Shown: positions 24,475 to 32,785 of the stretch, piece after piece
Layout of the letters: each line of letters starts with the position of its first letter
Numbering within the stretch: the first letter of the stretch is position 1
Assembly (NCBI RefSeq): GCF_007859075.1
Contig: NZ_VOAK01000003.1
Coordinates: forward strand, 1-56,711
Direction of reading: 5' to 3'
Length of the DNA stretch: 56,711 nucleotides
Origin: Gemmobacter aquaticus
Lineage (GTDB): Bacteria > Pseudomonadota > Alphaproteobacteria > Rhodobacterales > Rhodobacteraceae
The notes under the pieces: generated by a model
What the model saw: the letters and a program-made list of their open reading frames with translations, nothing else
What the model was told of the DNA's origin: nothing
Database searches by the model: none
Position numbers and translations under genes: made by a program

Positions 24475-24489
24475 TTCCATATAGTGAAC
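24475..24489. promoter_or_regulatory. 15-bp regulon palindrome, site 7
   Basis: TTCCAT-ATA-GTGAAC lies 100 bases before the outer-membrane protein start. Position 6 is T instead of C; otherwise it fits the shared pattern. Confidence 0.45.
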
Positions 24490-24588
24490 AGATCACGGGG
24501 CCTTCCTTGTCGCAAAACGCCTGTTTTCCCACGATCGGGGACGCATTCCCGCAGATGGTTCTGCGGATCACGAGGGAGGACAACCAAC

Positions 24589-25683
24589 TTGAACAGGAAA
24601 CTCGCATTGCCCGCCGCAGCCATTCTGGCGGTGCTGGCATCAACCCCCGTCATGGCCCAAGACGGCAAGCCGTCCGGCCCGCCCAAAGCCTGGGACAAGT
24701 TCGCCCGGACCTTCGGCTCCACCGGCCTGTGGTCGGAACTGGGGCAGGATGAAAGCTATGGCACGGTCCAGACCCGTCAGGCCATGTCGCGCTCTCAGAT
24801 CGCCGCTGCCTTTGCCGATGGTGACTTTGAGGGTTACGAGGATTCGGCCGAGAAACTGACCGTGCCGGTGACGCTTGCCTTCAGCCTTCCGGATGGCAAC
24901 TCGGCCGTAAGGCTGAAGGGGACCTGGACCAATACCTGGGCCGACGAGAACAAGACCTACGCCGACAGCCAGGGCCCGTCGGGGCTGCTGCAGTACCTGA
25001 TGATGCCGTCTGACAACACGCTGCTCGGCTTTGGTCTTGTGCTGGGCGCGACCGATGTCGACATCCGTCACAACGGTGGCACGATCCGCACAGACGCGCG
25101 CGGTCTGCGGTTTGACTGGCTGCAGAAGTTCAACGAACAGTGGGGCCTCGCGACCCGCGCGCTTTATACTTGGAACGATTCCAGCACCTCGATCCCGCTG
25201 GGTTTTGCCGATCTGGATACCGATCAGGAGAATGAGCAGTTCTACCTCGAGACGACCTTGGTGGGTAACTTCGAGCACGATCACTGGTCCGCGATCCCCG
25301 AGGGATGGGTCGTCCGGCCCAAGTTCCGCGCGCTGTATCAAAAGACCTCGTTCGAGACCGTCACCAACAGCCTTGGGGGCGTGAATGAGGGCACGGTCGG
25401 GCCTGATGACGAATATGCGACGCTGTCGGCCCGTGTGCGGATCTTGAAGTCGGCGTATAAACCGGGCGACTTTGGCCCCTATCTCGAAGTGGGCTATGAG
25501 CGCGAGGTGATCAATGACCTCGATCTCGTTGTCGATGATCCCGATATCCTTGTGACCAAGTTCGGTGCGGTGGCCATCCTGAAGAACGGCGACTATCTGG
25601 ATGTGTCCTACGGCCGGTTCGACGGGCTTGGCGGTGACCGCAGTGTCGGAACACTGAACATCGCCTATACTCATTCGTTCTGA
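24589..25683 (+). CDS. outer-membrane beta-barrel protein, probable aromatic-acid channel
   Basis: The 364-residue protein has a signal peptide (NRKLALPAAAILAVLASTPVMA) and alternating amphipathic strands. It ends in a terminal Phe (TLNIAYTHSF), the outer-membrane insertion signal. I do not recognise a named family. It starts with TTG at 24589: GGGAGGA lies 8 bases upstream and the signal peptide begins exactly there, while no ATG fits. Having its own promoter region with a copy of the regulon palindrome and its own terminator suggests a substrate-specific channel feeding the TRAP transporter. That is inferred from context. Confidence 0.7.
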   Translation: MNRKLALPAAAILAVLASTPVMAQDGKPSGPPKAWDKFARTFGSTGLWSELGQDESYGTVQTRQAMSRSQIAAAFADGDFEGYEDSAEKLTVPVTLAFSLPDGNSAVRLKGTWTNTWADENKTYADSQGPSGLLQYLMMPSDNTLLGFGLVLGATDVDIRHNGGTIRTDARGLRFDWLQKFNEQWGLATRALYTWNDSSTSIPLGFADLDTDQENEQFYLETTLVGNFEHDHWSAIPEGWVVRPKFRALYQKTSFETVTNSLGGVNEGTVGPDDEYATLSARVRILKSAYKPGDFGPYLEVGYEREVINDLDLVVDDPDILVTKFGAVAILKNGDYLDVSYGRFDGLGGDRSVGTLNIAYTHSF

Positions 25684-25700
25684 GCGTAGGGCTGAAACTG

Positions 25701-25734
25701 ATACGGCCGGGACATTGCGTCCCGGCCGTATTTT
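25701..25734 (+). terminator. intrinsic terminator after the barrel protein
   Basis: A perfect 13-bp stem, ATACGGCCGGGAC with GTCCCGGCCGTAT, encloses a 5-base loop and is followed by TTTTCC. It separates the gene from the convergent TRAP operon. Confidence 0.92.
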
Positions 25735-25773
25735 CCTTCCAAGGGCGTGACGACTGCCGTCAGGCCCCGCGCA

Positions 25774-27078
25774 TCAACCGAACATGGTATTCGGCAGGAA
25801 CAGTGCGATCTGCGGGAAGATCACGATCAGAAGCAGGCAGATCAACATGGCGAACAGAAAGGGCAGTACCCCTCTGAAGATCGTCGCCATTGGCACATCC
25901 GGGGCGATGCCCTTGACGACAAAGACGTTCAGTCCCACAGGCGGCGTGATCATCCCCATCTCGACCACGATCACCGCGACGACACCGAACCAGATCGGAT
26001 CGAAGCCGTTCTGCATCATGATCGGAAACACGATAGGGATGGTCACCACCAGCATCGACAGCCCGTCGAGGAACATGCCGAGTATCACATAGGCGACCAC
26101 GATTACGGCCAGCGCGCCATAGGGGCCGAGGCCAAGCCCCGCAAGACCCTCGCCAAGCGTGGTCGGGATATGGGTCATCGCAAGAAAGGGGTTCAGCACG
26201 TTGGCCCCGATCACAACCATATAGAGCATGGCCGAGGTCTTGACCGTGTCGAATATCGCCTGCCGGAACTTGGGCGCGGTCAGGCTGCGAGAGACCAGCG
26301 CCAGCAGGATCACCAGTGCCGCGCCGATACCCGAAGCTTCAACCGGCGTGAAGACACCCACATAAATCCCGCCGATCGACAGTAAGATCACTGCGACCAG
26401 TGGCGCCGCCCCAAGGGCCAGACGGAACTTCTCGGCCATGGGAACTGCAGGGCCACGCGGCCCGGCCGCCGGGTCGATCACCGACATGATCCAGACTGTC
26501 GCGATGAACAGGCACATCAGCAGCAGTCCGGGGATCACCCCCGCCATGAACAGCCGCCCGATCGATTCCTCGGTCAGGATGGCATAGATCACGAAGCCGG
26601 TCGAAGGCGGGATCAGAAAGCCCAGCGTGCCGCCGGCGGCAACCGCACCAGTCGAGAGAGCCGGGCCATAGCCAAGCCGCTTCATTTCCGGCAGGGCAAC
26701 CTTGCCGATGGTGACTGCGGTGGCAACCGACGAGCCCGACACCGCCGAGAACATCGCACAGCCGATGACCGAGGCCGATGCCAGTCCGCCGCGGAACCGA
26801 CCGACCCAGGCAAAGGCCGCGTCATAAAGGCCGCGCGAAAAGCCCGCTGCCGATGCGACATTTCCCAGCAGGATGAACATCGGCACCACGATCAGGGAAT
26901 AGCCCGATACCGCGGCATAGCTTTCTGTCAGCAGAACACCCCCGGCCGATTTGAAGCCGCTCAGCACCCAGGTGCCAAAGAAGCCGACCAGAAGCATGGC
27001 GAATGCCACCGGTGTGCGCAGGATCATCAGGGCAAACAGCCCGCCGATCCCGACAAGTCCCACAATCGTCTCATTCAT
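25774..27078 (-). CDS. dctM: second TRAP large permease (DctM)
   Basis: The 434-residue polytopic protein has DctM signatures VIGCAMFSAVSGSSVATAVTIG, GGTLGFLIPPSTGFVIYAI and MGMITPPVGLNVFVVKG. It differs clearly from the DctM at 11322, so the two TRAP systems are not a recent duplication. It is the last gene of a minus-strand dctP-dctQ-dctM operon and its start overlaps the dctQ end by 8 bases. Its likely cargo is the aromatic acid of the gallate-type cluster upstream (see the shared LysR box). Confidence 0.92.
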   Translation of the reverse strand: MNETIVGLVGIGGLFALMILRTPVAFAMLLVGFFGTWVLSGFKSAGGVLLTESYAAVSGYSLIVVPMFILLGNVASAAGFSRGLYDAAFAWVGRFRGGLASASVIGCAMFSAVSGSSVATAVTIGKVALPEMKRLGYGPALSTGAVAAGGTLGFLIPPSTGFVIYAILTEESIGRLFMAGVIPGLLLMCLFIATVWIMSVIDPAAGPRGPAVPMAEKFRLALGAAPLVAVILLSIGGIYVGVFTPVEASGIGAALVILLALVSRSLTAPKFRQAIFDTVKTSAMLYMVVIGANVLNPFLAMTHIPTTLGEGLAGLGLGPYGALAVIVVAYVILGMFLDGLSMLVVTIPIVFPIMMQNGFDPIWFGVVAVIVVEMGMITPPVGLNVFVVKGIAPDVPMATIFRGVLPFLFAMLICLLLIVIFPQIALFLPNTMFG

Positions 27079-27577
27079 CGCTTGGTCCCGCCTTCAGGAT
27101 CAGCACGACCTGCAGCGCCAGCACGACGACGCACAGCGCCATGCCCAATGCGAGGATCGCGTAAAAGGGCCAGATCGGCAGACCCAGCATGTTGGTTGCA
27201 TCGCCATACTTCGCCGCGTCGATGGCCTTGAGCGCCGAGCGCCAGACGAGCACCGCCAGCGCAAAGCCCGACAGCAGACGCGACATCAGATCGCCGACAA
27301 AGCGCCACCGCGCGCCGATTGCGGCGTCCAGAACGTCAACTCGCACATGGGCGCCTTCAGCCGTGGCCCAGGGCAGGGCCAGCATCACCACGGCGACCGA
27401 ATTCAGCTGAACAATCTCGTTGATGCCCAGGATCGGTGTGGCGAAGGCAAAGCGCAGCACAACGCCGATTGCCACGAGCACGACCATGAACAGAAGGCTC
27501 ACCCCGGCGGCCATGGCGAGGATGAGGTTGGCCCGGTCGAACCATGTCGACCGGGCCTCGGATACCTGCGCCGCCAC
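27071..27577 (-). CDS. dctQ: second TRAP small permease (DctQ)
   Basis: The 168-residue protein has four hydrophobic helices (LILAMAAGVSLLFMVVLVAIG, LNSVAVVMLALPWA, LLSGFALAVLVW and FYAILALGMALCVVVLAL) and the DctQ-type TAEGAHVRVDVL motif between helices. It begins with GTG directly after the dctP stop codon with no gap, so translation depends on coupling. It bridges the binding protein and DctM. Confidence 0.88.
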   Translation of the reverse strand: MAAQVSEARSTWFDRANLILAMAAGVSLLFMVVLVAIGVVLRFAFATPILGINEIVQLNSVAVVMLALPWATAEGAHVRVDVLDAAIGARWRFVGDLMSRLLSGFALAVLVWRSALKAIDAAKYGDATNMLGLPIWPFYAILALGMALCVVVLALQVVLILKAGPSDE

Positions 27578-28558
27578 TTACTTGGCCCGCAGAGCGTCGA
27601 TGATCGCCTGGGCGTCACCACCCGTTTCGGCCACAACTGTATCCACCACCGGCGCGGAGAGCGTATTGAAGGCTGCGGCTTCTTCGGGCGTCAGCTTGAT
27701 CAGCTCCTTGCCCTCGGTTGCGCCAAACTTCTCGATGCCTTTTGCGGCCTCGCTCAGCTGCACCTGATTGCCCAGAACCGAAACCTCGCGGCCCACCGCG
27801 TCAACGGCGGCCTGATGCTCGGCCGACAGGCCATCAAACGCATCCCGGTTCATCAGGATGAAGAACGGCGAGATGGCCGTGTCCATGCCCACGGTCAGAT
27901 AGTTGGCCACTTCGCCCAGCTTGAAGGCCATGGTGGCGGTGCCGTCGATCATGGCGGCGTCGATCACGCCGGTCTGCATGGCGTTGTAGATCTCTGACAC
28001 CGGCATCGACACGGGAGAGCCGCCCCAGGCCTCCACGATCAGTCCCGCATTGCGCGAGGGGACGCGGATCTTCATGCCCTTGACGTCGTCGGGCGTGCGC
28101 ACCGGCTTGTCGCGGGTGTAAAGAATGTTCTGGGCATTGGACCACAGCGACACCAGTTTCACCCGCTCGTATTCCGGGCCAAGCAGGTCGATGTTTTTCC
28201 ACAGGGTCGCGGTGCCATCGGCCTCGGTCAGCACGCCCGGCAGTTCGGTGAGCAAGGTCAGCGGAAAGTTCGCAGCCGTATAGCCCGGCAGCCCAACGGC
28301 AAGCTCGGCCACACCATCGACGACGCGCGAATACTGATCTGCCGGGCCTGCGCCCAACTCGCCACCGTTGTAGACCTTGACGGTGACGGCGCCGCCCGTC
28401 GCCTCGGCGATCTTTGCGGCAAGCGGGTCGAAGGCGCCCGCGACATAGGGATGGGTCGGCGCCATGTAGTTGGCAAACTTCAGCTCTTGTGCCCCGGCGG
28501 CGCCAAGGCCCAGGCCGCAGGCCAGAACGGCACTGGTCAGCAGTTTCATCATCGACAT
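27578..28558 (-). CDS. dctP: second TRAP substrate-binding protein (DctP)
   Basis: The 326-residue periplasmic protein has a signal peptide (MSMMKLLTSAVLACGLGLGAAGAQ) and a DctP core: YNGGELGAGPADQYSRVVDG, DVKGMKIRVPSRNAG (conserved carboxylate-binding Arg) and MPVSEIYNAMQTGVIDAAM. The start at 28558 follows AAGGAGGAG by 5 bases. It heads the operon. A LysR-type box 133 bases upstream resembles the one in front of galB, linking this transporter to the gallate-type genes. Confidence 0.92.
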   Translation of the reverse strand: MSMMKLLTSAVLACGLGLGAAGAQELKFANYMAPTHPYVAGAFDPLAAKIAEATGGAVTVKVYNGGELGAGPADQYSRVVDGVAELAVGLPGYTAANFPLTLLTELPGVLTEADGTATLWKNIDLLGPEYERVKLVSLWSNAQNILYTRDKPVRTPDDVKGMKIRVPSRNAGLIVEAWGGSPVSMPVSEIYNAMQTGVIDAAMIDGTATMAFKLGEVANYLTVGMDTAISPFFILMNRDAFDGLSAEHQAAVDAVGREVSVLGNQVQLSEAAKGIEKFGATEGKELIKLTPEEAAAFNTLSAPVVDTVVAETGGDAQAIIDALRAK

Positions 28559-28690
28559 CTTGGCTCCTCCTTGAGTGTCCGGCGCGTGGGTCGCTGCCGT
28601 TTCTGTGTGATGTGACGGGGCTCCCCTCCCGCTAAGTCGCTTGTCGTCCGAAAGGGGGGCGTCGGACCATTCAGAAGCGGAAGGTGCGGT

Positions 28691-28706
28691 ATAAGTTCTT
28701 GCTAGA
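28691..28706 (-). promoter_or_regulatory. LysR-type box upstream of dctP2
   Basis: Read on the minus strand, TCTAGCAAGAACTTAT carries the T-N11-A LysR core and matches 12 of 16 bases of the box before galB (30820-30835) in the same orientation relative to the downstream gene. It overlaps the last codon and stop of the lysR gene. Confidence 0.5.
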
Positions 28707-29883
28707 GCGATATGGTGGGGCTCTCGAACGCGACTGTTCGCAAATCCTCCAGAAACTCGCCCTGCGCGCGGGTAGGCAACCAGTCGGCGCGATGCGTAAG
28801 CCCGATGGGGCGCGTCGTGTCGGCAAGATCGACCGGCACAGGTTCCAGAGCCCCAAGGCGGACCTCGGCTGCAATCTGGGTCTGCGAGATGCATCCCAGG
28901 TGGTCAGAGATCTGCAGAAGCTCTCTCATCAGGACCATTGATCCGGTCTCGACCAGGCTGGGCGGGTGACCCGCACGGCCGGTTATCCGGTCGAATGCGG
29001 TGCGGGCGGGGGCGCCTTCGGGGCTGACGACAAAAGGATAGGCCATCAGATCGGTCAGTGTGGGGTTGGGCAGATCCAGCGCGGGATGGCCTGATCGGGC
29101 GACGATCTGCAAGCGGTCGTCAAACAGCGGCACCTGTACGATATCGCCGATGGGGGCGGGATCGCGCAGGGCGCCGATCAGAAAGTCCACCTCACCGCGT
29201 CTCAGGCCAGCGATCATGTCGGCATAGGGGCCATCGAGGGCGCGCACCGGCAGGGTCGGGCGACGCTTTCTGAACCGGGCAATCGCCTGCGGCAACAACG
29301 ACGACCGCGACAGCGGCATCGCCCCGATCACGATGCGCCCGACCTCGCGGCCCAGCAACTCGGCCAGGTCTGCCTCTGCCTGATCCAGTTCGGCGAAGGC
29401 AAGCCGGGCCGCCTGCGCCAATGCCTGTGCGGGGCGGGTGGCGACAAGGCCATGCGCGGTCCGCTCGAAAAGCGCCCGGCCAGCTTCTTGTTCCAGCTGG
29501 CTGACGGCGCGATGAACGGTGGGCTGAGCAAGCCCCATGCGACGTGCGGCGAGTGTAAAGTTCTCGGCCTCGCGCGTGGCGATCAGCGCCTGCAGCTGCG
29601 CCGAACTCGCGGTCAACGTCAGACGTGGCGCGAGATCAGAGAGCACCGGGTCCAGCAGTGCGAAGGACCGTGCGACACGGGCGGCCAGCACTTCGCCCGC
29701 GTGGGTCAGGAACAGCGCCTGTGGTCGGCGCAGAAACAGGGGCTGTCCTGCAAGCCGCTCCAGCTTGGCCAGCGCCTGGGTGACTGCGGGCTGTGAGACA
29801 TGCGCAGTCTCGGCTGCGCGGGTGACCGATCCCGATTGTGCGACGGACTGGAATACCCGCAAATGGCGAAGGTTCGATTTCAT
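28702..29883 (-). CDS. LysR-family regulator with two tandem HTH domains
   Basis: The 393-residue protein is longer than a typical LysR (about 300). It carries two winged HTH units: residues about 4-62 (TRAAETAHVSQPAVTQALAK) and about 97-155 (LAARRMGLAQPTVHRAVSQL). The periplasmic-binding-like effector domain follows (about 183-390; GRIVIGAMPLSRSSLLPQAI). Both HTHs keep the recognition-helix pattern. It starts in an ATGA overlap with the dehydrogenase gene upstream and would control the divergent gal genes and the TRAP operon downstream through T-N11-A boxes. Confidence 0.88.
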   Translation of the reverse strand: MKSNLRHLRVFQSVAQSGSVTRAAETAHVSQPAVTQALAKLERLAGQPLFLRRPQALFLTHAGEVLAARVARSFALLDPVLSDLAPRLTLTASSAQLQALIATREAENFTLAARRMGLAQPTVHRAVSQLEQEAGRALFERTAHGLVATRPAQALAQAARLAFAELDQAEADLAELLGREVGRIVIGAMPLSRSSLLPQAIARFRKRRPTLPVRALDGPYADMIAGLRRGEVDFLIGALRDPAPIGDIVQVPLFDDRLQIVARSGHPALDLPNPTLTDLMAYPFVVSPEGAPARTAFDRITGRAGHPPSLVETGSMVLMRELLQISDHLGCISQTQIAAEVRLGALEPVPVDLADTTRPIGLTHRADWLPTRAQGEFLEDLRTVAFESPTISL

Positions 29884-30764
29884 TGCGTTGCCTCGGGTGC
29901 CAGCGATGCGAGGATCCGGTCGGCGCGGTCGACCAGATCACCATCCCCACCGGTCAAATGCAGTCCGGCGATGCGGTCCTGCCAGCCGGCGGTTGCCTGC
30001 GCCATGGCATCGGGCAGGCCCAGCTCGCGCAGAGTTGCCGCCACCTCGCGCATCTCCGCAGCCCGACGCGCGCCATGAACGATCATGCGTTCCAGATTGT
30101 AGGTGCCACGTGCGCGCCAGTTCCAGCCGGGGTCCGAAGCCTGCAACGATGCCAGGACCTCTGTCTCGACCCCTGCGCGGCGGGCGGCGAGCAGACACTC
30201 TGCGCTCAGCGCCTCTAACCCCTTGATCATCACCGACCGGAGCATCTTGATCGCAGAAGCATCTCCGATACGTTCGCCCACAACTTGCCAGTCCATGCCA
30301 AGCGCCTGACCGAGGGCAAAGGCCGCCGCGGCGTTGGGGCCAGCCAGCAGGCCGGGCGTCCGGTGCAGGCGGGGATACACCGGCGCCATGATCGCCAGAT
30401 CGACATAGCGTCCGCCAGCACGCTCTATGACCTCCGCCGCGGCGCGCTTGGTGCCCGGCGCACAGGAATTGCCATCAAGCCAGAAAGCCCCTTCGGGCAA
30501 ATGCGGCGCACAGGCGATCGCGGCCGCCAGGGCCTGATCTGCGGTGACCAGACAGAAGGCGGCCCCGGCATCGGCCAGAGCGGTGGCTGGATCGGTCCCG
30601 CATTCCACACCATGCGAGGCGGCCGCATCCTGCATCGCGGGATCGCCCGCGCGCAGGTCGCAGGCGCGGGTCCGTCCGCGTGCCGCATCGCCCCACCCAG
30701 TGACGAAAGCCTGCCCGGCCTCGCCAAACCCCACCATTGCCACTCGCGGAAAATCCTTGGTCAT
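29880..30764 (-). CDS. NAD(P)-dependent dehydrogenase, DUF1932 type
   Basis: The 294-residue protein belongs to the beta-hydroxyacid dehydrogenase superfamily. It has an N-terminal Rossmann domain (VAMVGFGEAGQAF), WLDGNSCAPGTK, and the catalytic Lys in SAIKMLRSVMIKGLEAL, followed by the DUF1932 C-terminal domain. Paralogues oxidise or reduce small hydroxy acids. In this setting it might act on a hydroxy-keto acid of the gallate or protocatechuate 4,5-type route, such as the lactol or hydroxy-oxoadipate intermediates; the sequence does not settle this. GGAGGA precedes the ATG, and it is the first gene of a two-gene unit with lysR. Confidence 0.8.
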   Translation of the reverse strand: MTKDFPRVAMVGFGEAGQAFVTGWGDAARGRTRACDLRAGDPAMQDAAASHGVECGTDPATALADAGAAFCLVTADQALAAAIACAPHLPEGAFWLDGNSCAPGTKRAAAEVIERAGGRYVDLAIMAPVYPRLHRTPGLLAGPNAAAAFALGQALGMDWQVVGERIGDASAIKMLRSVMIKGLEALSAECLLAARRAGVETEVLASLQASDPGWNWRARGTYNLERMIVHGARRAAEMREVAATLRELGLPDAMAQATAGWQDRIAGLHLTGGDGDLVDRADRILASLAPEATQ

Positions 30765-30819
30765 CGCTCGTCCTCCTCGGTCGGCAGCTTGCCGCGATCC
30801 GCTGCGCTGATCCAGTGGC

Positions 30820-30835
30820 TATAGCCCAAACTTAT
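30820..30835 (+). promoter_or_regulatory. LysR-type box between the dehydrogenase gene and galB
   Basis: TATAGCCCAAACTTAT contains an ATA-N9-TAT dyad that satisfies T-N11-A. It sits near the middle of the 148-base divergent region, 77 bases before galB and 55 from the dehydrogenase start, the classic place for a LysR activator site. Confidence 0.55.
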
Positions 30836-30839
30836 CGCC

Positions 30840-30869
30840 GCGGCCGGGCTTCTGAATTGGCCCGGCCGC
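30840..30869 (+). other. GC-rich hairpin in the galB leader
   Basis: GCGGCCGGGC (30840-30849) pairs perfectly with GCCCGGCCGC (30860-30869) around a 10-base loop, immediately downstream of the LysR box and 43 bases before the galB start. With no T-tract it is not a normal terminator. It could be an mRNA-stabilising or attenuating element. Confidence 0.4.
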
Positions 30870-30912
30870 CGGCTTGCGCCACAACCTGCACAGAGAATTG
30901 CAGGAGGAAATC

Positions 30913-31650
30913 ATGACCACCAAGGACAAGACCGCGCTTGTCATCTCGGCGCATGCCGCCGACTTTGTCTGGCGCTGCGGGGGTGCGATTGCGCTTCATG
31001 CCGAGCAGGGGGTCAAGGTCACCGTCGTCTGCCTGTCCTATGGCGAGCGCGGTGAAAGCGCGAAGCTGTGGAAGCAGCCCGGCATTACGCTGGACCGCGT
31101 GAAAGAGGTGCGGCGTGCCGAAGCGCAAAAGGCTGCCATGGCCCTTGGTGTGCATGAGTTGATTGAGTTTGACATGGGCGACTACCCGCTGGAATTCACC
31201 CGCGCCCACAAGGACCGTCTGGTCGACGTGATGCGCGCGGTCGATCCCGCCTTCATGCTGTCGCACAGCCAATTCGACCCCTATAACACCGACCACATGC
31301 TGACCACGCAAGTCGTGCTTGAATGTCGCTCGACCGCGCAGGCATGGGGGCACAATCCGGGCCAGAAGGTTCTGGGCGCGCCGCAGCTTTACCTGTTCGA
31401 GCCGCACCAGACCGAGCAGATGGGCTGGAAGCCCGATACCTTCCTCGACATCACCCCTGTCTGGGAAAAGAAATGGGCCGCGATCCAGTGCATGGAGGGG
31501 CAGGAGCACCTTTGGCACTTTTACAAGAACGTGGCCGAGAACCGTGCCAATCACTTTACCCGCAATTCCGGCGGTCAGTCTGGCGGGCGAAACTGCAAAT
31601 ACGCAGAAGGCTTCCAGTCGATCTTCCCACGCACGGTCGACAGTCTCTGA
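30913..31650 (+). CDS. galB: 4-oxalomesaconate hydratase, PIG-L fold (GalB)
   Basis: The 245-residue protein has the PIG-L/GlcNAc-deacetylase-like zinc fold of Pseudomonas putida GalB, as I recall that sequence. The metal motif AHAADF gives His14 and Asp17, and His128 lies in DPYNTDH. Closely similar blocks include VCLSYGERGESAKLW, YLFEPHQTEQMGWKPDTFLDIT and AIQCMEGQEHLWHF. It hydrates 4-oxalomesaconate to 4-carboxy-4-hydroxy-2-oxoadipate. The start follows AGGAGGAA. It is the first gene of the gal-type operon, divergent from the dehydrogenase/lysR unit. Confidence 0.9.
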   Translation: MTTKDKTALVISAHAADFVWRCGGAIALHAEQGVKVTVVCLSYGERGESAKLWKQPGITLDRVKEVRRAEAQKAAMALGVHELIEFDMGDYPLEFTRAHKDRLVDVMRAVDPAFMLSHSQFDPYNTDHMLTTQVVLECRSTAQAWGHNPGQKVLGAPQLYLFEPHQTEQMGWKPDTFLDITPVWEKKWAAIQCMEGQEHLWHFYKNVAENRANHFTRNSGGQSGGRNCKYAEGFQSIFPRTVDSL

Positions 31651-31770
31651 TCTTTCCGGTTGCCGCAGGCGGAGGACCTGCGGCAGCCTTTCCCCTACAG
31701 GGACATGGCGCAAGTCTCGTTACCGCACCCGCGCTAACGGTGGGGCGGGGCGCGTGCCACAGGAGGAACC

Positions 31771-32733
31771 ATGACTATCCCCACGAATCCGTCCTTCGAT
31801 CTGGCCCATCTGGCCCATGTCGAGATGTTCACCGACAAGTTTGACGAAAGTCTTGACTTCTTCACCCGTGTCTACGGGCTGAAGCTGTCGGGGCAGGACG
31901 CAGACAGTGCCTATCTGCGGGCCTGGGACGATTACGAATACTGCTCGCTGAAGTTGACGCGGTCTGACACGACGGGCGTGGGGCATATCGCCTATCGCGC
32001 CGCCAGCCCCGAAGCGCTGGAGCGCCGCGTGAAGGCGATCGAGGCGTCTGGCTACAAGGTCCACGGCTGGAACGACGGCGACCCAAGCCATGGCCGCGCC
32101 TTCCGGTTCGAGGATCCCTTCGGCCATGTCTTCGAGATCTACTATGACACCGTCTGGTATCAGCCGCAGGACGAGGCCGAGCGCGCCGCGCTGAAGAACA
32201 CGGCCAGTGCCTTCAGCGGTGCCGCACCCCGCAGGCTCGACCACCTCAATCTGTTGTCCGCGGACGTGACCGAATTCCGCCGCTTTATGGAGACCTGCCT
32301 TGGCAGCCGTGTGACGGAGTACATCGAACTCGATAATGGCCGGCTGGGTGGTTGCTGGTTCACCATCAACAACAAGACCTATGACCTTGCCTGCACCGAG
32401 GAACATGGTGGCGGTGTGGGGCGTCTGCACCACGTCACCTATGCCACCGACCAGCGCGAGGATATCCTGCGCGCGGCAGACATTTTTCTGCAGAACGGCG
32501 TTCACATCGAAACCGGACCGCACAAGCACGCGGTGCAGGGCACCTTCTTCCTCTATGTCTGGGAGCCCGCAGGCAACCGGGTCGAACTTGCCAATTCCGG
32601 AGCCCGGCTGATCCTCGCACCGGACTGGCAGCCCGTGAAATGGACGCAGGCCGACCGCATGAAGGGACAGGCCTGGGGTCTCAAGACCATCGAGAGCTTC
32701 CACACCCACGGTACGCCGCCGGTGAAGAAGTAA
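31771..32733 (+). CDS. VOC-fold extradiol dioxygenase in the gal operon
   Basis: The 320-residue type I extradiol dioxygenase has two VOC modules. Probable iron ligands are His158 (RRLDHLNLL), His221 ([10 protein letters not shown]) and Glu272 (NRVELAN). It resembles catechol 2,3-dioxygenase-like enzymes and is quite different from HpaD at 19846. Gallate and protocatechuate 4,5-cleavage are normally done by LigB-type enzymes (GalA, LigAB), which are absent here. Its place between galB and galC suggests that it supplies the galB/galC/galD branch by ring cleavage, perhaps of gallate. The start follows AGGAGG. A different catecholic substrate remains possible. Confidence 0.82.
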   Translation: MTIPTNPSFDLAHLAHVEMFTDKFDESLDFFTRVYGLKLSGQDADSAYLRAWDDYEYCSLKLTRSDTTGVGHIAYRAASPEALERRVKAIEASGYKVHGWNDGDPSHGRAFRFEDPFGHVFEIYYDTVWYQPQDEAERAALKNTASAFSGAAPRRLDHLNLLSADVTEFRRFMETCLGSRVTEYIELDNGRLGGCWFTINNKTYDLACTEEHGGGVGRLHHVTYATDQREDILRAADIFLQNGVHIETGPHKHAVQGTFFLYVWEPAGNRVELANSGARLILAPDWQPVKWTQADRMKGQAWGLKTIESFHTHGTPPVKK

Positions 32734-32785
32734 TGCGTTGTGGCGGGGCGAAGGTGCCCCGCCCGTTTTCAGATTGGAGAGCATC

